A DNA stretch of 49,648 bases from Candidatus Doudnabacteria bacterium (GCA_016182875.1 JACPFQ010000005.1:1-49648), one strand, 5' to 3'. Numbered from the stretch's first letter, positions 1 to 8,399 are shown. Translations and numbers: made by a program. Notes: generated by a model from the letters alone, not told the origin.

Positions 1-256
1 TTCATCCATGATTTGTCACCTCAGTTTAGATCTCCCCTCTCCTCGCAGGAGAGAAATTCCCTCCCTCACCGGCCGCCGGGAGCTGGTCGGGGGAGAGGTG
101 GCTTAAGGTTGCTTTGCCCACCCCACCCTTAGTCCCTCCCCTGGAAGGGGAGGGAAATTCTAATTCGTTAATATCATATATAAAGGCTTTAGACTTTAAA
201 TTTCTCTCCTGCGAGGAGAGGGGAGATCTAAACTGAGGTGACAAATCATGGATGAA
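1..256. repeat. 58-bp perfect inverted repeat at window edge around nested hairpins
   Basis: Bases 1-58 are the exact reverse complement of 199-256, so the left arm is an inverted copy of the start codon region of the first gene, including the bases around its ATG at 248. The 140-bp loop holds a second hairpin, 133-141 with 147-155, and further GC-rich palindromic sequence. The repeat may continue to the left of the window. No gene is visible in 1-247. It can be a true inverted duplication or a chimeric hairpin from amplification or assembly. Confidence 0.9.
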
Positions 257-2011
257 ATTTTTGACCCCAATCAGCGCGAAGAGCTGAATGAGCATATAAC
301 CGAGCAGCACCCCCTTCGCGACTTCGTGAGGAACAACAAAATTATAGTTGGCGCAGTGGCTGCGGCTTTATTGGCCGTGACAGCCGCTCTTGTCATTCTG
401 CTCAGCCAAAAAGAAGATATAACCCCGGTCTCGAACAACGTCTTCCTCAACATTAAAGGCCCGTCTCAAATCAATTCCGGAAACGAGGCGGAATATCGCA
501 TTATATACCGCAACGGCGAAAATTCAGACTTGGTCTCGGCGAGCTTGGAGGTATTTTATCCTTCGGGCGCGAAGTTCAAGTCAGCCGCCCCGGCGCCGAT
601 TTCGTCCAGCGGCAGCCGCTTCAATCTGCCAAAGATTTTGGCCGGGGCCGATGGGGAGGTCAAGGTGCGCGTCCAAATTTCGGGCGCAACCGCCGAAGAT
701 AAATTAATCGCGGCCAAACTCAATTACAAGCTGGCTGACTTCAATTCGGAGTTCGAAGTAAAAACCGAAGCCCACACTTTAATCCTGGCTCCTAATTTGA
801 CTCTCGAGATTACCGGCCCGATCGAGGTCACGAATGGCCAGGAAACAACTTTTGGCATCAGCTTTGGCAATGTTTCCACCCAGGATTTTGAGAATTTGAC
901 GCTCTCGGTTCAGTATCCCGAAGGCCTGGAATTTATAAACAGCAATCCCAAGCCGTCCAAGGACAAAAATATTTTTATCATCCCCAGACTGCCCATTGGC
1001 GGCAGCGGTCAAATCGAAATCACCGGTGTGTTCAGCAACGAAAGCCAGGAAAAATTGGTCATAGCCGAATTGGCCCAGTCCATAAACGGCCAATTGGCGC
1101 CTCTGCTTTCGACTTCCGCCGCATTCAGAGTGGTTCCGGCGGCAATGTATCTTAAAATCACAAGCCAGCCGCAAGATGTGATCGAGTTGGGCGACTCGAT
1201 AGACTTTAATCTTCAGTACGGCAATCAATCCAACATTGGCATGACCAATGTCGTGATTACGGTTAACTTTGAAAGCACGATTTTGGACCTGACGCGCATG
1301 AATGTATACGACGCCATTGTCGCCGGCAATACTATTACTTGGAAGAGCGCCACGCTGTCCAATCTTTCTGTGCTTGGTCCGAATCAAAAGGGAGAGATCT
1401 CTTTTTCCGCCCCCATAAAATCCAACCTGACCTCCAACGTTAAGAACCTCACAGTCAAAACAATGGGAACAATAAGGTCTGACCAGATGCCTAAAGCCGC
1501 TTATGCCTCCGGCCTCGAGATTAAGCTTGCCTCGTCAGTCAATTTATTGATTTCCGGAAAATATATTTCCGGTGCTACTCCCATGAAAGTTGGACAGCCG
1601 ACGACATTCGCGGTGAATATGCTTGTTATCAACACCAGCAACGATCTTGTGAACACCGAGCTTACCGCTTCATTGCTTCTGCCGCCATCGGCCTGGAACG
1701 GCGTAATAATCCCGGAGTCAGAGAAAAGCAACATCACTCATGATCCCAACTCAGGGCGCATCCGATGGAAAGTCGGCAGCTTGCCCGCATTCACCGGCAA
1801 GTACACTCCCGCCCGTTCGGCGGCTTTCCAACTGACGGTTACCCCTACCGAGTCGGATCGCGGAAGGGCCATGAAACTCCTTTCGAATATTTTTGTGGAA
1901 GGGCAGGATTCTTTTACTAACCTTCTGGTTAAATCGCAGGTGGTATCTGAACTATCCACCGACAACCTGGACGACGAGGACTTTGAGCAGAAGGGAACGT
2001 CAGTTCAATAG
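248..2011 (+). CDS. membrane-anchored surface protein with repeated beta-sandwich (DUF11/CARDB-like) domains
   Basis: The protein of 587 aa has a short acidic cytoplasmic N-terminus, one membrane helix at about residues 32-53, and a long extracellular part. The outer part consists of several Ig-like beta-sandwich units of about 120-130 residues, recognisable by recurring phrases such as 'ITGPIEVTNGQETTF' and 'IKGPSQINSGNEAEY' at about 75, 190 and 305. Such units are typical of DUF11 or CARDB repeats of cell-surface proteins. The C-terminus is acidic. The start follows closely on an inverted repeat and no Shine-Dalgarno sequence is seen. A terminator follows directly. The domain family is inferred from pattern and not from a profile search; the exact role is unknown, possibly adhesion or envelope structure. 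Confidence 0.7.
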   Translation: MDEIFDPNQREELNEHITEQHPLRDFVRNNKIIVGAVAAALLAVTAALVILLSQKEDITPVSNNVFLNIKGPSQINSGNEAEYRIIYRNGENSDLVSASLEVFYPSGAKFKSAAPAPISSSGSRFNLPKILAGADGEVKVRVQISGATAEDKLIAAKLNYKLADFNSEFEVKTEAHTLILAPNLTLEITGPIEVTNGQETTFGISFGNVSTQDFENLTLSVQYPEGLEFINSNPKPSKDKNIFIIPRLPIGGSGQIEITGVFSNESQEKLVIAELAQSINGQLAPLLSTSAAFRVVPAAMYLKITSQPQDVIELGDSIDFNLQYGNQSNIGMTNVVITVNFESTILDLTRMNVYDAIVAGNTITWKSATLSNLSVLGPNQKGEISFSAPIKSNLTSNVKNLTVKTMGTIRSDQMPKAAYASGLEIKLASSVNLLISGKYISGATPMKVGQPTTFAVNMLVINTSNDLVNTELTASLLLPPSAWNGVIIPESEKSNITHDPNSGRIRWKVGSLPAFTGKYTPARSAAFQLTVTPTESDRGRAMKLLSNIFVEGQDSFTNLLVKSQVVSELSTDNLDDEDFEQKGTSVQ

Positions 2012-2044
2012 AGTTGATAGTTGATGGATGATAGTAAAAAAATA

Positions 2045-2071
2045 AACCCGCAGTCTTTTTGCGGGTTTTGC
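2045..2071 (+). terminator. intrinsic terminator
   Basis: An 8-bp stem, 2045-2052 with 2060-2067, is followed by a short T run. It closes the surface-protein gene and separates it from the convergent LysM/M23 gene. Imperfect copies of a 'gatagttgatag' motif lie on both sides of it in opposite orientation. Confidence 0.75.
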
Positions 2072-2106
2072 TATCTATCAACTATTAACTATAACCTATT
2101 AACTTT

Positions 2107-3381
2107 TTACGGCTTTACGTAAGACAACGGATTAACTCTGGCGCCGTTCTTGATGACTTCAAAGTGAAGATGAATTCCCGTGGCTCCCCTGACTCTTCCC
2201 GTGTGGCCCTGCTTGGCGATGGTTTGGCCCTGAACTACCTGTTCGCCAGCGGAAACATAGAGCGCTGAGGCGTGGCCGTAGCGGGTTTTGAATCCGTTGC
2301 CGTGGTTGATTACAATGGTGTTTCCGTATCCAGCCTGCCAGCCTGACAGTTCGACGAACCCGGCTTCCGCCGCGTAAATTGGCACCATGGTTGAGTTGGA
2401 AATATCGATCCCTGAATGCCGGCGGAGGAAACCCTGGGTGATTTGACGCGTGGCAGTCGGCCAGATGAAACTTAAGTTGCCCACGCTGATGTCTGGTGCC
2501 GTAGCCTGTTTGAGCGCAACACTGCCGGCAGTGGTTTTCACGAAATTGGACGGCTTGGCTGGGAGGTTGACCCGGGCGAGAGGAATGACCAAAAAGTCAC
2601 CAGCGAGGATGTCGGTGGGAAGTTCTATATCATTGACATCCAAAATATCGTCCTCACTGACTTTATATTTACCAGCAATCTTTTCAAGCGTTTCTCCTTC
2701 GGTGACTTTATGCGTCACTCCGGTGGTTGGCAGAATGGTCAATTTTTGCCCGGGATGTAGCACTGATGTTTCGTCGAGCTTGTTTTCCATCATGATGGTG
2801 GCAGGCGAAATGCCAAAACTCCCGGCAATGGAAACAATATTGTCGCCGCTGACAACCTCGTAGACCTCCGTGCCGCTTCTTAAGAAGTTATCGGTTGTCG
2901 TCGGATTGGTCTTGACTATGACGTTTTCCTGAATGGTGGTGTCTGAGGACAGGGTTTTTTGGCTGTTTATAGAAACAAGATTCGCATACGCTTGCGCGGT
3001 AGCGAATCTTGTGGCGACCCATTCGTCGGTTCGGGCAAGAATAGTGGTGGTTTGGTTATTGGTCAGGGGGTTATTGAGGCTTGGATTGTTTTTGATGTAA
3101 GAAAAAACCGTGCTTTGGTCGGATGATTCGAGCAGATAAGCGCGGCTTTGCAAATCAAAATTAGCGACTACGCCCGCCACCGCCACCATAAATACCACGA
3201 GCTCCAAACCGAATCGGCTCATGTAGTCCTTGGGCAGCAGAGGCAGGAGTGCCTGCTTGTGCAGGGATTTAAACGGATGAATTGTGAATTTGCTGTTTGT
3301 AGAACAAAGTTGTTTTATTTGAGAGAATTTGCGGGCCAGTTTTTGTTTTAATCCTCCCGATTGAGTGGGAGTGGAGAGCAA
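2107..3381 (-). CDS. membrane-anchored LysM-LysM-M23 peptidoglycan hydrolase
   Basis: A 424-aa cell-wall endopeptidase. Residues 59-74 form a membrane helix. Two LysM modules, which bind peptidoglycan, cover about 173-217 and 223-267. The C-terminal M23 (lysostaphin-type) zinc peptidase domain spans about 307-415, with zinc ligands H322 and D326 in 'RRHSGID' and H404/H406 in 'HLHFEV', so it looks catalytically intact. Such enzymes cut peptide cross-links during growth or division. The longest frame starts at a TTG; the first ATG is residue 54, just before the membrane helix, so the start is uncertain. It is convergent with the surface-protein gene and stands alone. Confidence 0.85.
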   Translation of the reverse strand: MLSTPTQSGGLKQKLARKFSQIKQLCSTNSKFTIHPFKSLHKQALLPLLPKDYMSRFGLELVVFMVAVAGVVANFDLQSRAYLLESSDQSTVFSYIKNNPSLNNPLTNNQTTTILARTDEWVATRFATAQAYANLVSINSQKTLSSDTTIQENVIVKTNPTTTDNFLRSGTEVYEVVSGDNIVSIAGSFGISPATIMMENKLDETSVLHPGQKLTILPTTGVTHKVTEGETLEKIAGKYKVSEDDILDVNDIELPTDILAGDFLVIPLARVNLPAKPSNFVKTTAGSVALKQATAPDISVGNLSFIWPTATRQITQGFLRRHSGIDISNSTMVPIYAAEAGFVELSGWQAGYGNTIVINHGNGFKTRYGHASALYVSAGEQVVQGQTIAKQGHTGRVRGATGIHLHFEVIKNGARVNPLSYVKP

Positions 3382-3693
3382 GGGTGAGGATTGGATATAG
3401 GCTCCTTGTAAGCTTCATTCACAGCTCTCCTGAGGCTGTTTTTGAAGGTTATTTTCATAGACTTCCGGAACTGCAAAGCCACCCAATCTTACCAAAACAG
3501 CATTAAATGGTCAACAGTTTTAGCGATTGCTTTGGTTAAGAGATGCCAAATCAAGCCTATTTTTGAGGTTATTTTTGTACCCAATATCCACAAATAGTCA
3601 GGTGATAGGTTATAGGTGATAGTTGATAGTAAAAGCCTAAAATTTTTTCTATAACCTACAACCTAAAACCTATAACCTGTATAATGCTTAAGC
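3382..3693. other. intergenic region between divergent genes, with inverted repeats and a possible -10 box
   Basis: No gene is visible. Near the right end an inverted repeat ('aggttataggt' near 3609 and 'acctataacct' near 3669) surrounds an AT-rich centre. A TATAAT at 3680-3685 stands only 8 bases before the ATG of the helicase gene, so transcription from it would give an almost leaderless message. No good -35 box is seen, and the TATAAT lies within the repeat, so it may be fortuitous. Confidence 0.4.
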
Positions 3694-6057
3694 ATGAAGC
3701 GTGAATTCGCAAAAAAACTTGGTTTGAATAAAGCTCAGCTCGAAGCGGTTACGGCCCCACTAGGTCCCGTGCTGATTTTGGCCGGTGCGGGAAGCGGCAA
3801 GACGCGGGCATTGACCATGCGGATTGTGTATTTGATAAAAAAATTAGGGATGAGGCCGGAAAATATTTTGGCCGTCACTTTTACGAATAAAGCCGCAGGC
3901 GAGATGAAGGAAAGAGTGAAAAAATTCGAATTTCGAAATTCGCCCGCCTCGACTCGCCGTCAAGGCGAGGCCGGGAAATTCGAAATTCCAACCATGGGTA
4001 CATTCCATTCGATCGGCGCCAGGATCCTTCGCGCCGAAGGCCGGCTGATGGGTTTGAAATCGGATTTTGTCATTTATGATACCGACGACGCTGAAAGTCT
4101 TTTGAAAGAGATTTTGATCCAACAGCGCATCGACCCTATTAAGTTCAAGCCTTCGCTTTTTTCCTACATCATCGACCGGGCCAAGAATAACCTACAAGAA
4201 CCGGAAGACATTGACTATGACGATAACTATGACAAAAAATTCGGACAAATGGCTCGCAAAGTTTATTCCGAATACCAATTGCAACTGAACAAGAACAACG
4301 CCGCGGACTTTGGTGACTTAATCATGTTACCGGTAAAAATTTTTCAGGCTTATCCGGAAGTGCTTAAGAAATATCAGGGCCGGTGGCAGTACATTTTGGT
4401 CGACGAGTATCAGGACACCAACCATGCCCAATATGTTTTCACCAAGCTTCTGGCCCAGGGCCATAAAAATATTTTTGTGGTCGGAGATGATGCCCAGGCC
4501 ATATATGGATTTCGCGGCGCCAACCTCCAGAATATTCTCGATTTCGGAGATGATTATCCGGACGCGAAGATCATCCGGCTGGAGCAGAACTACCGCTCAA
4601 CCGCTTCTATTCTTTCTGTGGCCGAAAAAGTTATAGCGCAGTCAAAGGAACAGCACAAGAAGAAGCTCTGGACCGAAAATGAGGAAGGGGCGATTCCAGT
4701 GCTTTATCGCGCGGAGGACGAGATGGCTGAAGCCTGGTTTGTCGGCAAGACGATTATTGACCTTCAGGATAACCCCCCTGTATCCCCCCTTATTTTAAGG
4801 GGGGATGAAAACCAGAGGCAAAAAACTCCCTCTCTTAATATAAGAGGGGGTCGGGGGGAGTTATCTTATGAGGACGAAGACGCCGCCCCGATTTTATCGG
4901 GGCGAGCCTCGCCCATCCCCGCTTCGACTCGCGTCGAGCGAGGCGAGGAAGATGGGCGGGAAGACGAAAGCATCTTATCCCGTATTATGCGCAAAGCTCG
5001 TTCTCGAATTTTACCCAAGCTTCAGAATCGCCAGGGTCTAAATAACATTGTTGTCCTTTACCGAACCCATGCACAGTCCCGCGCCCTGGAAGAAATGTTG
5101 ATTTCCGCAAGCATCCCATATCAGATAGTCGGCGGGCTGAAATTTTATGAGCGCCGGGAAATAAAAGATATGCTAGCTTACTTGCGCCTTCTCATTAATC
5201 CCATGGACATCGTAAGCCTCAAGCGCGTGATTAACGTGCCGCCAAGGGGAATTGGGCCAAAGACTTTTGAGATTTTGAAGGATGAATTATTGGCAGCGCC
5301 AGTTGAGAGTAAGGATCCCTCACGAGATAAAGCGTCAAGCGGATGGAGTTCCCCCCTTGGAACAAGGGGGGAACAAGGGGGGTTAGAATCAAAGCCCTCT
5401 GATCTAACTCCCCCAACCCCCTCTTATTCTAAGAGGGGGTTGCCTAACGCTTTACGTCAGACGATACGCGCCGCGCTGCCGAATAACGATAAACTGCAAG
5501 GTTTTTTTAACATACTAGAAACCATATCCAATCTTTCGGATGAGGCCAATATCTTGGACATTTTGCGCAATATCATGAAGCTTACCGGCTATGAGGCTTA
5601 TTTGAAGGATGGCACGGAAGAAGGGGATGGCAGGCTCGAGAACATCCAGGAGCTGTTCAACGTCGCGGCCAGTTTCCAAAATTTTGCCTGGAAAGAGGGT
5701 TTGAGCAAATTTTTGGAAGAAGTGGCTTTAATGACGTCCGTGGACGAGCTTGACTTGAATTCGCCCAAGGTCACCCTCATGACTCTCCACCAGGCCAAGG
5801 GCCTGGAATTCGACATTGTATTTTTGATTGGGCTGGAAGAAGGGCTTTTGCCGCATGCCAAGTCCATTTTGGAAGCGAAAGATATCGCGGAAGAGATAAG
5901 ATTGGCCTATGTGGGGGTAACCCGCGCCAAAAAGCAGCTTTATTTGGTTCATGCTTTGTCGCGCAAACAGTATGGCTTGAGGAATACGAGCGTGCCGTCG
6001 CGGATACTGAAGGGAATACCCGAAGAACTGCTGGATATCTATGGTGATAATTTCTAA
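3694..6057 (+). CDS. pcrA: ATP-dependent DNA helicase, PcrA/UvrD family
   Basis: Superfamily 1A 3'-5' helicase for DNA repair and replication restart. All motifs are present: Walker A 'GAGSGKT' at 31-37, Ia 'FTNKAAGEM', motif II 'DEYQDT' near 237, motif III 'GDDAQAIYGFRGA', motif IV 'LEQNYRS', motif V 'TLHQAKGLEFD', and motif VI 'AYVGVTRAKK' near 740. The 787-aa length exceeds the usual 650-750 because four palindromic DNA elements are translated in frame, at about residues 79-100, 359-391, 399-424 and 548-589. All lie between motifs, so the helicase core should be intact. The rsmA gene follows after one AT-rich palindrome, suggesting one transcription unit. Confidence 0.95.
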   Translation: MKREFAKKLGLNKAQLEAVTAPLGPVLILAGAGSGKTRALTMRIVYLIKKLGMRPENILAVTFTNKAAGEMKERVKKFEFRNSPASTRRQGEAGKFEIPTMGTFHSIGARILRAEGRLMGLKSDFVIYDTDDAESLLKEILIQQRIDPIKFKPSLFSYIIDRAKNNLQEPEDIDYDDNYDKKFGQMARKVYSEYQLQLNKNNAADFGDLIMLPVKIFQAYPEVLKKYQGRWQYILVDEYQDTNHAQYVFTKLLAQGHKNIFVVGDDAQAIYGFRGANLQNILDFGDDYPDAKIIRLEQNYRSTASILSVAEKVIAQSKEQHKKKLWTENEEGAIPVLYRAEDEMAEAWFVGKTIIDLQDNPPVSPLILRGDENQRQKTPSLNIRGGRGELSYEDEDAAPILSGRASPIPASTRVERGEEDGREDESILSRIMRKARSRILPKLQNRQGLNNIVVLYRTHAQSRALEEMLISASIPYQIVGGLKFYERREIKDMLAYLRLLINPMDIVSLKRVINVPPRGIGPKTFEILKDELLAAPVESKDPSRDKASSGWSSPLGTRGEQGGLESKPSDLTPPTPSYSKRGLPNALRQTIRAALPNNDKLQGFFNILETISNLSDEANILDILRNIMKLTGYEAYLKDGTEEGDGRLENIQELFNVAASFQNFAWKEGLSKFLEEVALMTSVDELDLNSPKVTLMTLHQAKGLEFDIVFLIGLEEGLLPHAKSILEAKDIAEEIRLAYVGVTRAKKQLYLVHALSRKQYGLRNTSVPSRILKGIPEELLDIYGDNF
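3928..3993 (+). repeat. in-frame palindromic element 1 in pcrA
   Basis: The outer arms 'gaatttcgaaattcg' and 'gggaaattcgaaattc' pair around a GC-rich inner hairpin 'cgcctcgactcgcc...ggcgagg'. It adds about 20 residues between motif Ia and motif Ib without changing frame. Confidence 0.75.
4768..4866 (+). repeat. in-frame palindromic element 2 in pcrA
   Basis: Outer arms 'gataacccccct' and 'ggggggagttatc' enclose two hairpins, 'ccccccttattttaagggggg' type and 'ctctcttaatataagagg' type. It codes for about 33 residues rich in P, R and G in the region between motifs IV and V. Confidence 0.8.
4888..4965 (+). repeat. in-frame palindromic element 3 in pcrA
   Basis: A hairpin 'gccccgattttatcggggc' is followed by further arms 'gcctcgcccat' and 'atgggcgg'. 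The first hairpin recurs nearly unchanged in the prgI gene near 16520, so it is a mobile or spreading family and not helicase sequence. Confidence 0.8.
5335..5460 (+). repeat. in-frame palindromic element 4 in pcrA (SPLGTRG family)
   Basis: A composite palindrome: hairpin 'ccccccttggaacaaggggg', outer arms 'ggggggttaga' and 'tctaactccccc', and a third hairpin 'ccctcttattctaagaggg'. It is translated as 'SPLGTRGEQGG...' to '...YSKRGLPNA'. Near-identical copies in the same frame occur in rsmA and twice in the 510-aa protein. Confidence 0.9.
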
Positions 6058-6143
6058 TTCTGAGTTTTGAATTTCGAATGAATATTCTAATTTCTGAAAT
6101 TCGAATTTGAATCGAAATTCAAAATTAGAAATTTTAAATTATT
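6055..6143 (+). repeat. AT-rich intergenic palindrome, family I2
   Basis: About 85 bp that folds on itself ('ttttgaatttcga' with 'tcgaaattcaaaa'), filling the gap between pcrA and the rsmA ATG. Related copies lie at 31322-31402, 32310-32400 and 34741-34826. Confidence 0.8.
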
Positions 6144-7067
6144 ATGAATAACCTCACAGACCCAGAATACATCAAGCAGCTTTTTAAACAGCACGGACTT
6201 CGACCAAGGCATTATCTTGGCCAAAACTTTTTGGTCGACGAGGAAGTCTTGGCGGAAGTCGTCGAGACTGCGGCGCTGTCAAAGAACGATACGGTGCTGG
6301 AGGTAGGCCCTGGGATAGGAACCCTGACGGTTGAATTGGCCAAGCGAGCGAAAAAAGTAATTGCGGTGGAGAAGGATGAGAGGATGGTTGAAATATTGCA
6401 TCATACATTGAGCGATTTAATTTCCCCCCTTGGAACAAGGGGGGAAAAAGGGGGGTTAGAGGCCAAGCGCTTAAATCTAACTCCCCCAACCCCCTCTTAT
6501 TCTAAGAGGGGGTTGCCTAACGCTGGAGATCCTGAATCGAGTTCAGGATTGCGTGAAGTCAAGCTAATTAACCAAGACATTCTCCGATTCAATCTTGAAA
6601 AAGAAATTAAGGGTCCTTATAAAGTCGTGGCCAACATTCCCTACTATTTAACTTCAAATCTCCTGCGGCATTTTTTGACGCAGAAAAATAAACCGAGTCT
6701 TCTCGTGCTTATGGTTCAGAAAGAAGTGGGAGAAAGGATTGTCGCTCCCGCCGGAGAGCTTTCAATCCTGGGCATTTCGGTCCAAGTTTTTTCCGATGCC
6801 GAAATCGCGGCTTCGGTTTCCAAAAACAGCTTTTGGCCCAAGCCCAAAGTCGACTCCGTGATTTTACGGATCGAGCCAAGGATTAAATACCCACAAATCA
6901 CAGATTACGGATTATTCTTCCGGATTCTTAAGATTGCCTTTGCCGGCAAAAGAAAGCAGATAAAAAATACTATCCGCAACCAGGAAGCTTTGCAAAAAGC
7001 CAAAATAAATCCGACTTCCCGGCCGCAGGATTTAACGATCGAGCAATGGGTAGGTTTGTATAAGTAA
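6144..7067 (+). CDS. rsmA: 16S rRNA dimethyladenosine transferase RsmA/KsgA
   Basis: Dimethylates the two adjacent adenines A1518/A1519 (E. coli numbering) near the 3' end of 16S rRNA, using SAM, late in 30S assembly. The N-terminal 'GQNFLVD', motif I 'LEVGPGIGTLT', motif II 'VIAVEKDERM' and the adenine-binding motif IV 'NIPYY' at 164-168 are all present. The length of 307 aa is about 45 more than usual. The excess is an in-frame palindromic element at about residues 92-137, between the second strand of the Rossmann fold and 'INQDIL', so in a surface loop. Without it the protein has the normal length of about 261. The start directly follows an AT-rich palindrome, with no clear Shine-Dalgarno sequence. 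Confidence 0.95.
   Translation: MNNLTDPEYIKQLFKQHGLRPRHYLGQNFLVDEEVLAEVVETAALSKNDTVLEVGPGIGTLTVELAKRAKKVIAVEKDERMVEILHHTLSDLISPLGTRGEKGGLEAKRLNLTPPTPSYSKRGLPNAGDPESSSGLREVKLINQDILRFNLEKEIKGPYKVVANIPYYLTSNLLRHFLTQKNKPSLLVLMVQKEVGERIVAPAGELSILGISVQVFSDAEIAASVSKNSFWPKPKVDSVILRIEPRIKYPQITDYGLFFRILKIAFAGKRKQIKNTIRNQEALQKAKINPTSRPQDLTIEQWVGLYK
6418..6555 (+). repeat. in-frame palindromic elements in rsmA (SPLGTRG family plus a short hairpin)
   Basis: Same composite palindrome as in pcrA at 5335-5460, in the same orientation and reading frame ('SPLGTRGEKGG' to 'YSKRGLPNA'). It is followed directly by a second short palindrome 'gatcctgaatcgagttcagg', related to a piece found in miaA. Confidence 0.9.
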
Positions 7068-7076
7068 TATCAAGCG

Positions 7077-7160
7077 TTGGTAAGTTTTTAGACTTGCCAA
7101 GTCCCTAAAAGTATGCTATAATATATATAGTTTAGGATATTTTGAACGGATTTGAACGGA
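7077..7160 (+). promoter_or_regulatory. promoter with operator-like palindrome and tandem repeat
   Basis: A -35 box TTGCCA (7094-7099) and a -10 box TATAAT (7117-7122) are separated by 17 bases; a TG at 7114-7115 makes it an extended -10. An inverted repeat TTGGTAAGT (7077-7085) / ACTTGCCAA (7092-7100) overlaps the -35 box. Two tandem copies of TTTGAACGGA (7141-7160) lie in the leader. This is probably the start of the secretion-locus transcript, perhaps controlled by the small regulator it precedes. Confidence 0.75.
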
Positions 7161-7191
7161 CCGGAAATAAAAATAAAACCACAATTCAACA

Positions 7192-7401
7192 GTGAAACTT
7201 GAGGAACTGCTTACTTTAAAGCAGGTAACGCATTTGTTGAGCGTTCACCCCAACACCCTTCGCAACTGGGAAAAGGAAGGGCTGATTGATGTTGTGCGGA
7301 TAGGCCCAAGAGGAGACCGGCGCTATAAGAAACAAAGTATTCAAGAAATTCTAAAGGGGTCCTTCGCGAATTCAAAAATCAAAGAGCAAAATGCAAAATG
7401 A
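7192..7401 (+). CDS. small MerR/excisionase-type helix-turn-helix protein
   Basis: A 69-aa DNA-binding protein starting at a GTG. Residues 4-50 form a winged helix-turn-helix of the MerR or HTH_17 type ('LTLKQVTHLLSVHPNTLRNW' then 'RRYKKQSIQEIL'). There is no effector domain, as in BldC-like or excisionase-like proteins. It is first behind a good promoter carrying an operator-like palindrome, so autoregulation and control of the downstream secretion genes are plausible. Its last ten or so residues ('NSKIKEQNAK') are coded by the AT-rich palindrome that follows, so the native C-terminus has been replaced or extended. Confidence 0.8.
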   Translation: MKLEELLTLKQVTHLLSVHPNTLRNWEKEGLIDVVRIGPRGDRRYKKQSIQEILKGSFANSKIKEQNAK

Positions 7402-7472
7402 CAAAGTAAAATTCAAAGATGCTTTTTAATTTTTAAATTACATTTTGATTTTTGACTTTTGCATTTTGAATT
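7369..7472 (+). repeat. AT-rich intergenic palindrome, family I1
   Basis: About 105 bp with arms of the type 'aattcaaaaatcaaa' / 'tttgatttttgac...ttgaatt'. Other copies lie at 10347-10451, 19755-19861 and 37873-37978. All four end within 14 bases of a start codon. This copy also supplies the end of the HTH gene. Confidence 0.9.
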
Positions 7473-7476
7473 CTAT

Positions 7477-8397
7477 ATGAACAAACTCAAAAACAAATAT
7501 GGGACCTTTGTAACCAAGCAGGCTTGGTATTTTAGACGCAGGCATTTAACCATTGCTAGTATTACGGTTGCAGTTTTGATTTTGGGCGTAACCATAGGTT
7601 TTAGCTTGCTTAGGCAAAACAGCGAGCTTAAGCTTTCCATTCCGGCTGCTCAAGCTTCCGAAATCCCCAGCTGGTGGTATGAACAATATTTTGGCGCGGG
7701 TGTGTGCGTGCGCGACAACTGCAAGCCCGAGGCTGACCCGGACAGGGACAAGCTGACCAATGCCCAGGAATTTTATTATCATACCGAGCCGTTTAATCCC
7801 GATACGAACAACAACGGACTGACAGACGGCGAGGATGTGGCAAATAATTTTGATCCCAGCAGGCCGGGCAAAATGACCTTTGAAGAAGTCATGCACGAGG
7901 ACAATATTTTTGGCGAGAGCCTGCTTCTGGCTGAGGACGTGAAGGATATCATTCAGGAATCGAGTGACATAAATAAGGTTAACGTACCTCTAGTCCCCGA
8001 AGAGCTTCTAAAAATCACGGATGAGCAAACTCCCGAAATTTATGAAACTTACGGTTCGGACTTAAGAAGCACGATTAACCGGTATTTTGCGGAAGAAGAT
8101 TTGGAATCCTTGGTCGCGATTTTGGAACACGGCAGCAGCTCGGAATTCAGCGAAATAAAATATAAGGCCGGCAAGCTGGTGATTGACTTGAAAAAAATAA
8201 CCATCCCGCGCGAGATGCTTAATTTGCACCGCCAGATAATAGCTTTCTACCAGCTCCTGCCGGAAGTTTTGCTGGCCAAGGATTCCAGCATGGATATGGC
8301 CAGCAAAGAAAGCGATGTCTGGTTTGAAAACGTTGAAGCTTTGCTTGCGGCCAGCCAAAAAATTAACCAGGAGTATCAGCGCCTGGGCCTGAAGTAA
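7477..8397 (+). CDS. membrane-anchored protein with thrombospondin type 3-like calcium motifs
   Basis: The start is set at the ATG after the palindrome; the reading frame extends upstream only into repeat sequence from a TTG. The 306-aa protein has a basic N-terminus, one membrane helix at about residues 27-47, and an outer part with aspartate-rich motifs: 'DPDRDKLTNAQEF' and 'NPDTNNNGLTDGEDV' at about 86-115, typical of calcium-binding TSP3 or EF-hand-like repeats. The remainder is predicted alpha-helical without a family I recognise. It leads the secretion genes and is separated by two bases from the next gene, so it is probably translated with it. A role in envelope attachment is likely but not shown. 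Confidence 0.7.
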   Translation: MNKLKNKYGTFVTKQAWYFRRRHLTIASITVAVLILGVTIGFSLLRQNSELKLSIPAAQASEIPSWWYEQYFGAGVCVRDNCKPEADPDRDKLTNAQEFYYHTEPFNPDTNNNGLTDGEDVANNFDPSRPGKMTFEEVMHEDNIFGESLLLAEDVKDIIQESSDINKVNVPLVPEELLKITDEQTPEIYETYGSDLRSTINRYFAEEDLESLVAILEHGSSSEFSEIKYKAGKLVIDLKKITIPREMLNLHRQIIAFYQLLPEVLLAKDSSMDMASKESDVWFENVEALLAASQKINQEYQRLGLK

Positions 8398-8399
8398 TT

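Noticed and set aside
779-1387. Long antisense frames such as 779-1387, 18713-19312, 40945-41841 and 42754-43227
   Set aside because: They lie opposite well-supported genes, have no recognisable domain and reflect GC-biased codon structure.
3365-3418. Alternative ATG start for the LysM/M23 gene at 3418
   Set aside because: It is in another frame and would need a frameshift; no supporting sequence similarity.
7459-7476. Upstream TTG starts for the genes at 7477, 10465, 19868, 30693 and 37867
   Set aside because: The extensions are coded by palindromic repeats and give repeat-type peptides; the next ATG gives a normal N-terminus.
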